This document shows positions 26,530 through 35,241 of a stretch of 64,000 nt of DNA, one piece after another; within the stretch, counting starts at the first letter, position 1, and every line of letters begins with the position of its first letter. The notes beneath the pieces are model-generated. The model searched no databases, was not told where the DNA came from, and saw nothing but the letters and a program-made list of their open reading frames with translations. Origin of the DNA: Aquibacillus sediminis (lineage in GTDB: Bacteria > Bacillota > Bacilli > Bacillales > Amphibacillaceae). The stretch spans positions 1 through 64,000 of the forward strand of contig NZ_SZNM01000010.1 in assembly GCF_005870085.1 (NCBI RefSeq), in the 5' to 3' direction. Made by a program: the position numbers and the translations under genes.

Positions 26530-26554
26530 CGCACGATCTAAATGGGACCGTGCG
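26530..26554 (-). terminator. Terminator of the DUF1292/79-aa operon
   Basis: A 9-bp stem (cgcacggtc with gatcgtgcg on the minus strand, one G-U pair) 8 bp beyond the stop codon of the 79-aa gene, followed by a short T-containing stretch. Confidence 0.65.
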
Positions 26555-26561
26555 CCTATGT

Positions 26562-26801
26562 CTATTTAGTTTTGTACGCTTGATATGTTTCTTTTAGAAG
26601 GAGTAATAGTTCGGATGCTTGTTGTAACCGGTGACGATCTTCAATATTATCTTGATTGTTTAAATGTGCATTAATGATTAATTCTTCGGCAACCTCAAGC
26701 TGGTTTTGGGTTTCCAAAGGATTAGTATCTAGTTTATTTGTTTTTTCTTGTGCCAATTGAACAGCACGAATGGCATCGGACACGGAATGATTCTCATTCA
26801 T
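26562..26801 (-). CDS. Hypothetical 79-aa helical protein
   Basis: A small soluble protein predicted almost entirely alpha-helical: SVSDAIRAVQLAQEKTNKLD, then ELIINAH, then RLQQASELLLLLKETYQAYK. It looks like a short Bacillus helical-hairpin protein, but I cannot name its family with confidence. Its start codon overlaps the end of the preceding DUF1292 gene by 8 bp (ATGAATGA region), with GGTAGGAAAA as ribosome site, so translation is probably coupled and the two products may act together. A terminator follows. Confidence 0.72.
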   Translation of the reverse strand: MNENHSVSDAIRAVQLAQEKTNKLDTNPLETQNQLEVAEELIINAHLNNQDNIEDRHRLQQASELLLLLKETYQAYKTK

Positions 26802-27060
26802 TTTTTCCTACCTCTTCCTCGATTGCCTGTTGGTAGGCATCATAGATTTGTTGCATTTCTTGCTCCGTGATGTCTTCTAAACGTTCCTCTCCATCTTCCT
26901 CTACAATTTCGTTAATAATCATATGTTGATCATGAGAGTATAAGATGTACTGTTTGTTATTCATTTCAATAACTGCATCGACTTGATAAGTGGTTTCGTT
27001 TCCTTGTTCGTCCTCGATGGTTAATGTTTCTAGTTCTTCAATGGGTGTTTGTTCTTTCAT
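26794..27060 (-). CDS. DUF1292 family protein (YrzB-like)
   Basis: An 88-residue acidic protein (many Glu and Asp). LTIEDEQGNETTYQVDAV near the N-terminus and YILYSHDQ near residue 40 match the DUF1292 beta-sheet domain found in B. subtilis YrzB. No biochemical role is known to me. The ATG at 27060 is used because AAGTGAG precedes it; a GTG nine bases upstream is an alternative. First gene of a two-gene operon. Confidence 0.8.
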   Translation of the reverse strand: MKEQTPIEELETLTIEDEQGNETTYQVDAVIEMNNKQYILYSHDQHMIINEIVEEDGEERLEDITEQEMQQIYDAYQQAIEEEVGKNE

Positions 27061-27069
27061 ACTAGTCAC

Positions 27070-27327
27070 TCACTTTCTGCCTTATTTCTCATAGGTTTAG
27101 TCTTAACTATCGAAATATACACATAAGCAGAGGTGTTTGGCTGTTTCAAATTTGTTTTAATACAAAGTATAACAGATTGGTACAGTGAGGACTTGTTGTA
27201 TCAGTAAAATGAAATAAATACTATTAAATAATGGATATTGTCGCGATGTTTTATGGAAAACAGTTTACTATTTTTTGGATTTGAAAATATGAACATTTTT
27301 AGAACAAATACTATAACAGTTTAAAAT
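27070..27327. other. A+T-rich upstream region of pflB and the DUF1292 operon
   Basis: No ORF or structured repeat seen. This divergent intergenic region presumably holds the minus-strand promoter of the DUF1292 operon. The pfl control sites begin at 27328 and are listed separately. Confidence 0.5.
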
Positions 27328-27343
27328 TGTGACAAATATCACA
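27328..27343. promoter_or_regulatory. Fnr-type binding site of pflBA
   Basis: TGTGA CAAATA TCACA matches the TGTGA-N6-TCACA half-site arrangement of B. subtilis Fnr (Crp-like) boxes. Its centre is about 41.5 bp upstream of the transcription start predicted from the -10 hexamer at 27366-27371, the standard class II activator position. This predicts anaerobic activation. Confidence 0.8.
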
Positions 27344-27365
27344 TGACTTTTTCATGAGGTCGATG

Positions 27366-27371
27366 TATAAT
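27366..27371 (+). promoter_or_regulatory. -10 hexamer of the pflBA promoter
   Basis: A perfect TATAAT without a good -35 hexamer, as expected for an activator-dependent promoter. The likely start is near 27377, leaving a leader of about 150 nt before pflB. Confidence 0.65.
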
Positions 27372-27389
27372 GTAGTTAAGATAAAAGTT

Positions 27390-27405
27390 TGTTCAGTGGT
27401 GAACA
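27390..27405. promoter_or_regulatory. Inverted repeat just downstream of the pfl transcription start
   Basis: TGTTCA GTGG TGAACA, perfect 6-bp arms around 4 bp, at about +14 to +29. Position fits a repressor roadblock or overlapping operator. The spacing equals that of Rex sites but the arms differ, so the protein is unknown. Confidence 0.5.
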
Positions 27406-27526
27406 TTAAAAACTTTTACTATTAAAATGTTTATTAATTTAGTTTAAAGCTTTAGTATGGAAATGTTTACCTCGTGGTAATGAGGTGAATGACAAGTATT
27501 CCTAAATCATAAAGGAGGTACAAAGA

Positions 27527-29782
27527 ATGAAAGTAGCAGATGAAGTTGTACAGAAAAATCCTTGGAACGGTTTTAAAGAAGGTAGATGGCAAAAGGAAAT
27601 TGACGTCCGTGATTTTATATCCAAAAACTATACATTATATGAAGGAAATGACGAGTTTTTAGAAGAAGCAACAGATGAGACATTAGCTTTATGGGATCAA
27701 GTGATGGATCTCACAAAGAAAGAACGTGAAAACGGTGGTGTGTTAGATCTTGATACAAAAATTGTATCAACGATTACATCACATGGACCTGGCTATTTAA
27801 ATGAGAATACAGAAAAAGTGGTTGGGGTACAAACAGATAAACCATTTAAACGCTCGCTACAACCATTTGGTGGTATGCGTATGGCGGTAGCTGCAGCTGA
27901 ATCTTATGGCTTCGAAATTGACAAAGAAGTGGAAAAAGTATTCACGGACTATCGTAAAACACATAACCAAGGTGTATTCGATGCTTATACTCCAGAAATT
28001 AGAGCGGCCCGTAAAGCTGGTATTGTAACTGGTTTGCCTGATGCTTATGGTCGTGGAAGAATCATTGGTGATTATCGTCGTGTTGCATTATATGGTGTTG
28101 ATCACTTAATTGCTCAAAAGAAAGAAGAACTTGATCTAATCGGTAATGGAACAATGACAGACGAAATAATTCGTGATCGTGAAGAAACTTCAGAACAAAT
28201 TCGTTCTTTAATGGAACTAAAACAATTAGGCGCGGCTTATGGTTTTGATATTTCTAAACCTGCAACAACTGCACAAGAAGCTTTCCAATGGTTATACTTT
28301 GGATACCTTGCTGCTATTAAAGAGCAAAATGGTGCAGCGATGAGTCTTGGTCGTACATCAACATTCTTAGATATTTATATTGAAAGAGACTTACAGAACG
28401 GCGTATTAACTGAAAAAGAAGCACAAGAATTAGTGGATCACTTTGTTATGAAGCTTCGTTTAGTTAAGTTTGCTAGAACACCTGAATATAATGAATTATT
28501 TAGTGGTGACCCAACTTGGGTAACGGAATCATTAGCGGGAATGGCATTAGATGGACGTCCATTAGTAACGAAAAGCTCATTCCGCTTCTTACACACGTTG
28601 GATAACCTGGGGCCTGCTCCAGAACCAAACTTAACGGTTCTTTGGTCCACACAATTACCTGATAACTATAAGAAATACTGTGCAAGAATGTCGATTAAAA
28701 CAAGTTCTGTACAGTATGAAAATGATGACTTAATGCGAGACACCTATGGCGATGATTATGGTATTGCATGTTGTGTATCTGCTATGAGAATAGGAAAACA
28801 AATGCAATTCTTCGGTGCACGTGCAAACCTTGCAAAAGCATTGCTTTATGCGATTAATGGTGGGGTTGATGAGAAACTTAAAATGCAAGTTGCACCAAAC
28901 TATGCGCCAATTACTTCTGAGTATTTAGACTATGATGAAGTTGTACAAAAATATGACCAAATGCTGGACTGGTTATCTGGACTTTATGTAAATGCATTAA
29001 ATATTATTCACTATATGCATGACAAATATAGCTATGAGCGTATCGAAATGGCACTTCATGACCGTGAAGTATTAAGAACAATGGCTTGTGGTATTGCAGG
29101 ATTATCTGTAGTAGCTGACTCATTGAGTGCTATCAAATATGCAAAAGTAAGAACGATTCGTGATGAAGATGGTCTAGCCGTTGATTATGAAATCGAAGGG
29201 GATTTCCCTAAATATGGAAACAATGATGATCGCGTTGACCAAATTGCAGCAGATCTTGTGAAACGTTTCATGCAAAAAATCCAAAAACATCATACGTACC
29301 GTAACTCAAAACATACACAATCAATTCTTACGATTACTTCTAATGTTGTGTATGGTAAGAAAACAGGTAACACACCAGACGGACGTAAAGCTGGCGAACC
29401 ATTTGCACCAGGTGCAAACCCATTACACGGACGTGACACAAACGGGGCACTAGCATCTCTAAGTTCAGTAGCTAAAATGCCTTATGAGTTTTCAGAAGAT
29501 GGTATTTCTAATACATTCTCGATTGTTCCGAAAGCATTAGGAAAAGATCAAGCAACAAGAGAAGCAAACTTAGCGGGTATGCTTGATGGGTATGTGATTA
29601 AGAAAGGTCACCACTTAAATGTTAACGTGTTTGACCGTGAAACATTACTTGATGCAATGGAACGACCAGAAGAGTATCCACAACTTACGATCCGTGTATC
29701 AGGATATGCAGTAAACTTTGTTAAATTAACTAGAGAACAGCAAATAGATGTTATTAACCGTACATTCCACGAAGGGATGTAA
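27527..29782 (+). CDS. pflB: Formate C-acetyltransferase (pyruvate formate-lyase)
   Basis: PFL splits pyruvate with CoA into acetyl-CoA and formate under anaerobic conditions, using a glycyl radical. The 751-residue protein has the adjacent catalytic cysteines in [19 protein letters not shown] near residue 418 and the radical glycine in [12 protein letters not shown] near the C-terminus. Length is normal. AAAGGAGG precedes the ATG. Acetyl-CoA from this reaction would feed AdhE. Control elements upstream are an Fnr-type site, a -10 box and an inverted repeat. Its activase gene follows after an intercistronic hairpin. Confidence 0.97.
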   Translation: MKVADEVVQKNPWNGFKEGRWQKEIDVRDFISKNYTLYEGNDEFLEEATDETLALWDQVMDLTKKERENGGVLDLDTKIVSTITSHGPGYLNENTEKVVGVQTDKPFKRSLQPFGGMRMAVAAAESYGFEIDKEVEKVFTDYRKTHNQGVFDAYTPEIRAARKAGIVTGLPDAYGRGRIIGDYRRVALYGVDHLIAQKKEELDLIGNGTMTDEIIRDREETSEQIRSLMELKQLGAAYGFDISKPATTAQEAFQWLYFGYLAAIKEQNGAAMSLGRTSTFLDIYIERDLQNGVLTEKEAQELVDHFVMKLRLVKFARTPEYNELFSGDPTWVTESLAGMALDGRPLVTKSSFRFLHTLDNLGPAPEPNLTVLWSTQLPDNYKKYCARMSIKTSSVQYENDDLMRDTYGDDYGIACCVSAMRIGKQMQFFGARANLAKALLYAINGGVDEKLKMQVAPNYAPITSEYLDYDEVVQKYDQMLDWLSGLYVNALNIIHYMHDKYSYERIEMALHDREVLRTMACGIAGLSVVADSLSAIKYAKVRTIRDEDGLAVDYEIEGDFPKYGNNDDRVDQIAADLVKRFMQKIQKHHTYRNSKHTQSILTITSNVVYGKKTGNTPDGRKAGEPFAPGANPLHGRDTNGALASLSSVAKMPYEFSEDGISNTFSIVPKALGKDQATREANLAGMLDGYVIKKGHHLNVNVFDRETLLDAMERPEEYPQLTIRVSGYAVNFVKLTREQQIDVINRTFHEGM

Positions 29783-29789
29783 GGATGTT

Positions 29790-29811
29790 CAGAGAGGGGT
29801 TGCCCTCTCTG
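29790..29811 (+). other. Intercistronic hairpin between pflB and pflA
   Basis: A perfect 9-bp stem (cagagaggg with ccctctctg) and a 4-nt loop between the two genes, followed by ataaataaaa with no T-run. It is more likely an mRNA-stabilising or partial-termination element that sets the enzyme-to-activase ratio than a full terminator. Confidence 0.7.
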
Positions 29812-29839
29812 ATAAATAAAAGCAAGGAGGGCGAGCAAC

Positions 29840-30580
29840 ATGAAAGGTCGAATTCATTCAGTAGAAACATGTGGCACTGTAGATGGTCCGGGTTTACGTT
29901 ACGTTATTTTCACACAGGGGTGTTTGCTACGTTGTCAGTTTTGTCATAACCCTGATACGTGGAAAATTAACCAAGGCAAAGAAATGTCTGTAGAAGAGAT
30001 TGTGAATGATATAAAAGATTATCTTCCTTTTTTCCAATCAACAGGTGGTGGCGTAACCGTAAGCGGAGGCGAACCGTTATTACAACTAGAATTCTTAATC
30101 GAATTATTTAAAGAATTAAAGAAAATAGGTGTCCATACTACGATCGATAGTTCGGGTGGTTGTTTTAGTCGCTCTCCTCGCTTTATGAAAAACTTAGAAG
30201 AACTTTTAACTTATACGGATCTAGTTTTGCTTGATTTAAAACATATTGATCCAGTAAGACATAAAGAATTAACAGGAATGTCCAATGAACATATCATAGA
30301 TCTAGCTAACTATTTGTCGGAAAAACAAGTACCTGTTTGGATCCGTCATGTATTGGTACCAACGATTAGTGATTATGACGAATATCTGCATGGACTTTCT
30401 GATTTTATTCAGACGTTAACGAATGTTGAACGAATTGAAGTACTCCCTTATCATAAACTCGGTGTATATAAGTGGGAAAGCCTTGGCTTAGAATATAAAT
30501 TAGCAAATGTGGAACCACCTTCCCAAGAACGTGTTGAAAATGCTGAAGCAATATTAAATCGAACCAAAGTATTACAATAA
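29840..30580 (+). CDS. pflA: Pyruvate formate-lyase activating enzyme
   Basis: A radical SAM enzyme that installs the glycyl radical on PFL. The 246-residue protein begins with the 1A-type signature [20 protein letters not shown]; the [4Fe-4S] cluster cysteines are in [12 protein letters not shown] near residues 29-40, and VSGGEPLLQ near 78 is the SAM-binding GGE region. AGGAGGG precedes the ATG at 29840. It is co-transcribed with pflB across the 57-bp gap, and a strong terminator closes the operon. Confidence 0.97.
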   Translation: MKGRIHSVETCGTVDGPGLRYVIFTQGCLLRCQFCHNPDTWKINQGKEMSVEEIVNDIKDYLPFFQSTGGGVTVSGGEPLLQLEFLIELFKELKKIGVHTTIDSSGGCFSRSPRFMKNLEELLTYTDLVLLDLKHIDPVRHKELTGMSNEHIIDLANYLSEKQVPVWIRHVLVPTISDYDEYLHGLSDFIQTLTNVERIEVLPYHKLGVYKWESLGLEYKLANVEPPSQERVENAEAILNRTKVLQ

Positions 30581-30585
30581 ATGAA

Positions 30586-30624
30586 AGAGTGCCAGATCTT
30601 AATTGATTTGGTGCTCTTTTTTTA
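30586..30624 (+). terminator. pflBA terminator
   Basis: A 13-bp stem (agagtgccagatc with gatttggtgctct, three G-U pairs) followed by seven T residues, directly after pflA. Confidence 0.88.
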
Positions 30625-30635
30625 TGAACAGAGTC

Positions 30636-30735
30636 AAGGGCTCTCACGGTAGATTCGGGCACTTAATTTTGCTGAATCAACCGAGACAAGTGAGATTCTA
30701 CTCATGGCAAGCGATGCATTCTACCGCAGCGGTGG
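30636..30735. repeat. Mixed repeat remnants upstream of ohr
   Basis: ctcacggtagattc (near 30638) followed by gctgaatcaaccgaga matches the family C unit at 44961-45040. catggcaagcgatgcattctaccgcagcg (split: catggcaagcgatgc at about 30702, then attctaccgcagcg) resembles one end of the palindromic element at 49683-49798. Both look like eroded pieces of dispersed repeats. Confidence 0.45.
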
Positions 30736-30773
30736 TATAGCACTAACATATGTAAATTTACGCTGGTGGTCAT

Positions 30774-30800
30774 GTTTAATGACGAAAACAACAAGGAATA
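30774..30800 (+). promoter_or_regulatory. SigB-like promoter of ohr
   Basis: GTTTAA, 15 bp, GGAATA, resembling the general-stress consensus GTTTAA-N12-15-GGGTAT, 36 bp upstream of the ohr ATG. B. subtilis ohrB is SigB dependent, which supports the call; no OhrR-type operator was seen. Confidence 0.5.
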
Positions 30801-30835
30801 CTATTACTAGATTCATTTAGAAAAGGAGTGATCAG

Positions 30836-31255
30836 ATGAGTGAAGTTATTTTTACAGCACATGCAACTGCAAAAGGTGGTCGAGATGGTCATGTTAAATC
30901 AGATGACGGATTAATAGATCTTAAGTTAGTGAATCCAGCAGGGAACTCTAATCAGACAGGTTCTAATCCAGAACAATTATTCGCAGCTGGTTATGCTGCA
31001 TGCTACGATGGAGCGCTTAACTTAATGGCTTCTAAACAGAAAAAAGACATAGATTCAACGATTACTGCAGATGTTCATTTTCTTAAAGATCCCGAGGATA
31101 ACGGCTTTAAAATTGGGGTGACCTTAAATGTGAATATAAAAGGAGTAAGTCAGGAAGAGGCAGAGCAATTGTCAAAACAAGCCCATGATTTCTGTCCATA
31201 TTCAAAAGCAACTAGAGGGAATATAGATGTCGAATTAAAGGTTACGGCAGAATAA
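30836..31255 (+). CDS. Organic hydroperoxide resistance protein (Ohr family)
   Basis: A 139-residue thiol peroxidase that reduces organic hydroperoxides with dihydrolipoamide-linked electrons. The two redox cysteines are in GYAACYDGAL near residue 60 and HDFCPYSKATRGN near 121; the N-terminal Arg in GGRDGHVKSDDG belongs to the active-site loop. Length matches OhrA/OhrB. No OhrR regulator is adjacent, and the possible SigB promoter suggests the OhrB type. AAAAGGAG precedes the ATG, and an exceptionally strong terminator follows. Confidence 0.95.
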   Translation: MSEVIFTAHATAKGGRDGHVKSDDGLIDLKLVNPAGNSNQTGSNPEQLFAAGYAACYDGALNLMASKQKKDIDSTITADVHFLKDPEDNGFKIGVTLNVNIKGVSQEEAEQLSKQAHDFCPYSKATRGNIDVELKVTAE

Positions 31256-31257
31256 AA

Positions 31258-31293
31258 CGAATCCCCGTGCTAAATTTTAGCGCGGGGATTCGT
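31258..31293 (+). terminator. ohr terminator
   Basis: A stem of about 15 bp (cgaatccccgtgcta with tagcgcggggattcg, one G-T pair) with a 5-nt loop, followed by ttt, directly after ohr. Confidence 0.88.
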
Positions 31294-31344
31294 TTGTGAC
31301 TTAACATACTGAAGGTGTATGATATTAATAAAGGATGGTGAAAA

Positions 31345-31968
31345 ATGGATAGGAGAAAAAGAATTATTTTCATTGGCGATAGTATTACGGATTGTGTTCG
31401 AAAGGAAGACCCTGAACAAATCGGTTATGGTTATGTTCGATTAATTCGTGACCAACTTATCATTGATGATCCACTCGATTTTTCTGAAGTGATAAATAAG
31501 GGAGTTGGTGGCGATCGTGTTATAGATTTAGCCAATAGATGGACAGGGGATGTCATTAATCTACATCCTGATTATGTGTCTGTTTCGATTGGAATTAATG
31601 ATGTTTGGAGACAATTAGACAACCCTGATATGGAACAAGTGTATCCAGATCAATTTAAAAAAGTTTACTATGATTTACTACAACAGGTTAAATCAGAAAC
31701 AGGTGCTAGTCTCATTCTAATGGAACCTACCATCATTGAAGAAGATGTACATTCTCCAGGTAATCAAAAACTAAAAGACTATGTTCAAATTGTACGAGAT
31801 TTAGCTGACCAGTTTGATGCTTTATTAGTCCCCACACACCGAGTCTTTGGTAACTTTATGAGCAATCCAAAGCACCCAAAACTAACGGTAGATGGTGTGC
31901 ATATGAATTCATTAGGAAATTTATTAATGGCTCAGACATGGTTGAAAACTTTTATTCCCGGGAAATAA
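31345..31968 (+). CDS. SGNH/GDSL hydrolase (probable carbohydrate esterase)
   Basis: A 207-residue cytosolic serine esterase. All four SGNH blocks are visible: FIGDSITD (catalytic Ser) near residue 10, NKGVGGDRV (Gly) near 51, SIGINDVWR (Asn) near 82 and DGVHMNSLG (Asp and His) near 189. No signal peptide. The compact size and GINDVWR motif resemble intracellular xylan/acetyl-sugar deacetylases, but substrate assignment is inference. It is followed 31 bp later by proC, with no terminator between, so co-transcription is possible. Confidence 0.87.
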   Translation: MDRRKRIIFIGDSITDCVRKEDPEQIGYGYVRLIRDQLIIDDPLDFSEVINKGVGGDRVIDLANRWTGDVINLHPDYVSVSIGINDVWRQLDNPDMEQVYPDQFKKVYYDLLQQVKSETGASLILMEPTIIEEDVHSPGNQKLKDYVQIVRDLADQFDALLVPTHRVFGNFMSNPKHPKLTVDGVHMNSLGNLLMAQTWLKTFIPGK

Positions 31969-31999
31969 TATGAAAGCAGAATTAATTGGAGGAGATACC

Positions 32000-32794
32000 A
32001 TGACTAGCAAGAAAAAACAGATACTTTTTATTGGAGCAGGTAGGATGGCACAAGCAATCATTTCTGGTCTTGCCGATAATGATCAATTTGTGATTACAGC
32101 AACAAATAATGGCAATAAACAACGTTTGCGTGAAGTAGAACATACATACGGAATCAGCACTGTAGATACATGGAAAGATATCATTGAAAGAGTGGATGTG
32201 GTTGTATTGGCATTGCCACCAGAAGGCCATGAATCCTTATTAACGGAGTTATCCTCTCATATAAATGAACAGTTTATCATCACGGTTGCGGCAGGTATTG
32301 ATCCAGAATATCTTGAAGCAAAACTTCCGCTCCATACACCGGTAGCTTGGGTGATGCCAAACACTGCAGCGGAATTAGGGAAATCGATGACGTTGTACAC
32401 TTGTGGTCAATATGTACATGATGATCATAAAAAATTGTTGGAAACAATCTTACACGGGATTGGACCTTTTGAACAACTGACACAACAACAGGTACATCAA
32501 TTAACACCGATTACAGGGAGCGCACCAGCATTTGTTTATTATTTAGCTGAATCACTAGTGCAACAGGCATTGGGAGCTGGAATAACAGAAGAACAGGCTA
32601 GAAAATTAGTAGCGCAAATGATTGATGGATCGGCAGCATTATTAAAAACAGGTGAATCCCCTAAACAGTTAGCGGATCAAGTGGCTACACCAGGTGGAGT
32701 GACTGCTGCTGGTTTGCAGGTGTTTGAAGCAAATGGGTTTGATAAAATAGCGGAAGATGCGATATGCGCTTGTCATGACAGGGCAAAAAGTTAG
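32000..32794 (+). CDS. proC: Pyrroline-5-carboxylate reductase
   Basis: P5CR reduces delta-1-pyrroline-5-carboxylate to L-proline with NAD(P)H. The 264-residue protein has the N-terminal Rossmann motif FIGAGRMAQAIISG and the C-terminal family signature around ITGSAPAFVYYLAE near 171 and QVATPGGVTAAGL near 232. The ATG at 32000 has GGAGGAG at 6 nt and is preferred over the longer reading from 31970. Proline is a compatible solute in halophilic bacilli, but no proA/proB genes accompany it, so a general biosynthetic role is equally likely. Confidence 0.93.
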   Translation: MTSKKKQILFIGAGRMAQAIISGLADNDQFVITATNNGNKQRLREVEHTYGISTVDTWKDIIERVDVVVLALPPEGHESLLTELSSHINEQFIITVAAGIDPEYLEAKLPLHTPVAWVMPNTAAELGKSMTLYTCGQYVHDDHKKLLETILHGIGPFEQLTQQQVHQLTPITGSAPAFVYYLAESLVQQALGAGITEEQARKLVAQMIDGSAALLKTGESPKQLADQVATPGGVTAAGLQVFEANGFDKIAEDAICACHDRAKS

Positions 32795-32819
32795 GTTAGT
32801 AGTATTCTTGTTAAGGTAA

Positions 32820-33030
32820 AAATGCTTTGAATATTAGTTGTTAAACGTACACATCTGGCATGAAACTCACACTAAATGTACACGAAAACTAAAGAAACGT
32901 GTACATTAGCAAGAGAATTCGTCACAGATATAGACGAAAATAAAATTATCGTGCATTCTAACGGGAAATGTACAATTGAGATAAATATTTTACAGTTACG
33001 TCGGAGTTTATGTTTGTTCTGACAAAAGCA
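32820..33030. repeat. Family B dispersed repeat element, copy 2
   Basis: Related to the copy at 16930-17210: acgtacacatctggc, aaatgtacacgaaaact, aaacgtgtacattagc and agatatagacgaaa appear in the same order. The right end gttacgtcggagtttatg (near 32995) matches the shared terminal sequence, and an outer tgacaa.agcaac follows in both copies. The left end is not recognisable. No ORF in this interval. Confidence 0.65.
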
Positions 33031-33115
33031 ACTAACTCCTAAAAGGCATAAAAATGAAAAAAATAATTAGTTAATTCCCCAGAGCTTTATCATAAGCCGG
33101 GGGGAAAACGAAAAA

Positions 33116-33146
33116 TGCGCACCTAGCCTTCTGGCCATGGTGCGCA
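33116..33146 (-). terminator. floT terminator
   Basis: An 8-bp perfect stem (tgcgcacc with ggtgcgca) and loop followed by ttttt on the minus strand, 18 bp beyond the flotillin stop. Confidence 0.82.
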
Positions 33147-33163
33147 CAATTTTACATGCCGTT

Positions 33164-34621
33164 TTAATCTGTATCTGCCGTGTTAATATCTGTTTTTGAA
33201 TCCTTTGAAACAGAAAGGTTTTCATTAATTTTTGATTCACTATTGGCTGCAACATTGTCTAACATCCCTTTTAAATCAACACCAGAGACATCTTTTAATG
33301 TTTCAGGTAATTGACTCATTAAGTTTGTTACATAACTGCTCATTCGTGTTGCGCCATCACTGTCACCTTTTCCGTTATCAACCACTGTTACTTTATCAAC
33401 GGAGCTAATTGGTTCAGCAATTTTTCCAGCGAATTCTGGTAACATATTAATAATCATCTCTAAGATTGCAGCTTCTCCATATTTCTCCATTGCATCTGCT
33501 AGTTTTTCTTTTGCTTCGGCCTCAGCTAGCCCTTTTAAGCGTATTGCTTCGGCCTCAGCTTCCCCGTCAAGACGAATTTCTTCTGCTTCCGCTTCCGCGT
33601 GTTTCACGCGACTAACTTTTTCCGCCTCTGCTTTTTGCTCAGCAGCATAACGCTCGGCTTCTGCCTTTTTAGAAATGTCCGCTTCATATTGACGCTGTTT
33701 ACGTAATACTTCTTTTTCATCAATTTCAATTTGTTTGTTCTTTTCAACAAGTTGTATTTGCATTTCTTCTTGTTTGACCTGTTGTTCTGACTTGGCACCT
33801 TGTAATTTATAGGCCATGTCTGCTTCAGCCTTCGCTGTATCTTGTTCTTGTTTATATGTGGCAACTTTTAATTCTTTTTCTTTTGTAGATTCTGCAATTT
33901 GTGTTTCACTTAGTAATTCCGCGCTTTGGCTTTCACGTTCTGCCTGTGCTTTCTGAATACGAGCATCACGCATGGCATTAGCTTCTGCGATTTGGGCATC
34001 ACGTTTTACTTCTGATATACGTGGCTTTCCTAATGCCTCTAAGTAACCATTTTCATCTTGAACATCTTTAATGGTAAAGGAGACAATTTGTAGTCCCATC
34101 TTTTTCAAATCAACTGCAGCCTGTGTCTGTACCTCTTGGGCAAAACGTTCTCTGTTTTTATAAATTTCTTCAACTGTCATCGTACCAAGTATAGCGCGCA
34201 GGTGACCTTCGAGAACTTCTTGTGCTTCTCCTCTTAATTCTGAATCATCTTTTCCAAGAAATTGCTCACCTGCTGTCGCAATTCCTTCTGTCGTACTCTG
34301 AACCTTAATGATTGCTGTTCCATCCGCCATAACGGGTACACCATTCTCCGTGTAGACATTTGGAGTAGAAATATCAAGGCTGTGCGATCGTAGACTAATA
34401 TTTTCGGCTTGTTGGAAGATTGGTAGAATAAATGCACCGCCACCACGGACAATCTTTATACCACTCCCACCATCAACCTTATGTACGTTTTTACTTCCAA
34501 GAAAGCTACCTGTCACAATCATGGCATCATCTGCACCAACGGTTTTATACCTGGCTGCAAAAAGAATACCGAATGCAACTAAAACCGCAACAATCACACC
34601 AATCACAATAACAAAATCCAT
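33164..34621 (-). CDS. floT: Flotillin-like protein FloT (YuaG)
   Basis: A 485-residue scaffold of bacterial functional membrane microdomains. An N-terminal membrane hairpin (residues 3-22) is followed by an SPFH/PHB domain to about residue 190 and a long coiled-coil rich in Ala/Glu repeats (about 200-390, with AEAEAIRLKGLAEAEAKEKL), then a variable tail with LPEFAGKIAEPISSVDKVTV. Length and order match B. subtilis FloT. It follows the NfeD-family gene by 15 bp, as in B. subtilis yuaF-floT, and should be driven by the SigW promoter upstream of that gene. Confidence 0.96.
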   Translation of the reverse strand: MDFVIVIGVIVAVLVAFGILFAARYKTVGADDAMIVTGSFLGSKNVHKVDGGSGIKIVRGGGAFILPIFQQAENISLRSHSLDISTPNVYTENGVPVMADGTAIIKVQSTTEGIATAGEQFLGKDDSELRGEAQEVLEGHLRAILGTMTVEEIYKNRERFAQEVQTQAAVDLKKMGLQIVSFTIKDVQDENGYLEALGKPRISEVKRDAQIAEANAMRDARIQKAQAERESQSAELLSETQIAESTKEKELKVATYKQEQDTAKAEADMAYKLQGAKSEQQVKQEEMQIQLVEKNKQIEIDEKEVLRKQRQYEADISKKAEAERYAAEQKAEAEKVSRVKHAEAEAEEIRLDGEAEAEAIRLKGLAEAEAKEKLADAMEKYGEAAILEMIINMLPEFAGKIAEPISSVDKVTVVDNGKGDSDGATRMSSYVTNLMSQLPETLKDVSGVDLKGMLDNVAANSESKINENLSVSKDSKTDINTADTD

Positions 34622-34636
34622 AATTTAACCCCCTGT

Positions 34637-35167
34637 TTAAAGTTGATCTAACGCAGACACATAGAGTATCTGATCTTTAACTTGCACCACAACAATTCTA
34701 GTACCTTGTTTTAATTCGTTTTCATCGAAACTTTTCGCTGTTTCATTGCGACTTCCATTTGTTGACTCAATGAAAACTTCACCCAATCCGTGAGCAGGTA
34801 TCGTTGTAATTACTTCCCCGATTTTCCCTTCTAAATCATGGACAGAAATCGACGTGGATGCTTCAGCGTTCGACATTGGAATAATAAAAAAATAATAGAT
34901 TAAAAAGTATGCTCCCACCCCAATCAAGAGGCTAATAAGTAGAACATAGATGGGCTGCAAACTTGAGTATTTAGTTAGTAAAACGCCTGCACCACTTACA
35001 ACTGACAATGTCCCAAACAGTAATAGTGGGTTAAGAAACTCACCGAGACTATCGAATAAACCTTCTAATAAGTCTCCGAAAAACATTGAAATGATTGCAA
35101 ATCCTAAGCTCCCCCACAAGAGCCACCAATAAATATCTATAGCTCCAATAAAAACACATCCTTCCAA
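34637..35167 (-). CDS. NfeD-family membrane protein (YuaF-like)
   Basis: A partner of flotillin: about three or four N-terminal membrane helices (residues 12-100), then a C-terminal OB-fold domain with HDLEGKIGEVITTIPAHGLGEV. The length fits the YuaF group. The start is not clear. The frame opens with TTG at 35167 without a ribosome site; the nearest ATG is out of frame. GGAAGG and TTGGAG precede in-frame ATT codons at 35149 and 35134, and the latter begins just before the first helix (YWWLLWGSLGF). Operon with floT under a SigW-type promoter. Confidence 0.88.
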   Translation of the reverse strand: MEGCVFIGAIDIYWWLLWGSLGFAIISMFFGDLLEGLFDSLGEFLNPLLLFGTLSVVSGAGVLLTKYSSLQPIYVLLISLLIGVGAYFLIYYFFIIPMSNAEASTSISVHDLEGKIGEVITTIPAHGLGEVFIESTNGSRNETAKSFDENELKQGTRIVVVQVKDQILYVSALDQL

Positions 35168-35186
35168 TTTGGTGTCTAACTAATTA

Positions 35187-35211
35187 TACGAATGAAATGT
35201 TAAAAGGTTTC
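35187..35211 (-). promoter_or_regulatory. SigW-type promoter of the yuaF-floT operon
   Basis: On the minus strand GAAAC (35211-35207), exactly 16 bp, CGTA (35190-35187): the SigW extracytoplasmic-function consensus. The B. subtilis orthologous operon is SigW controlled, so cell-envelope-stress induction is expected. Confidence 0.82.
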
Positions 35212-35241
35212 TATAATTCTGTAAATAATTTATAAAAAAAT

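Noticed and set aside
33604-34452. Long alternative frames inside floT
   Set aside because: They are by-products of the Ala/Glu-rich coiled-coil coding sequence on the same strand, with no ribosome sites.
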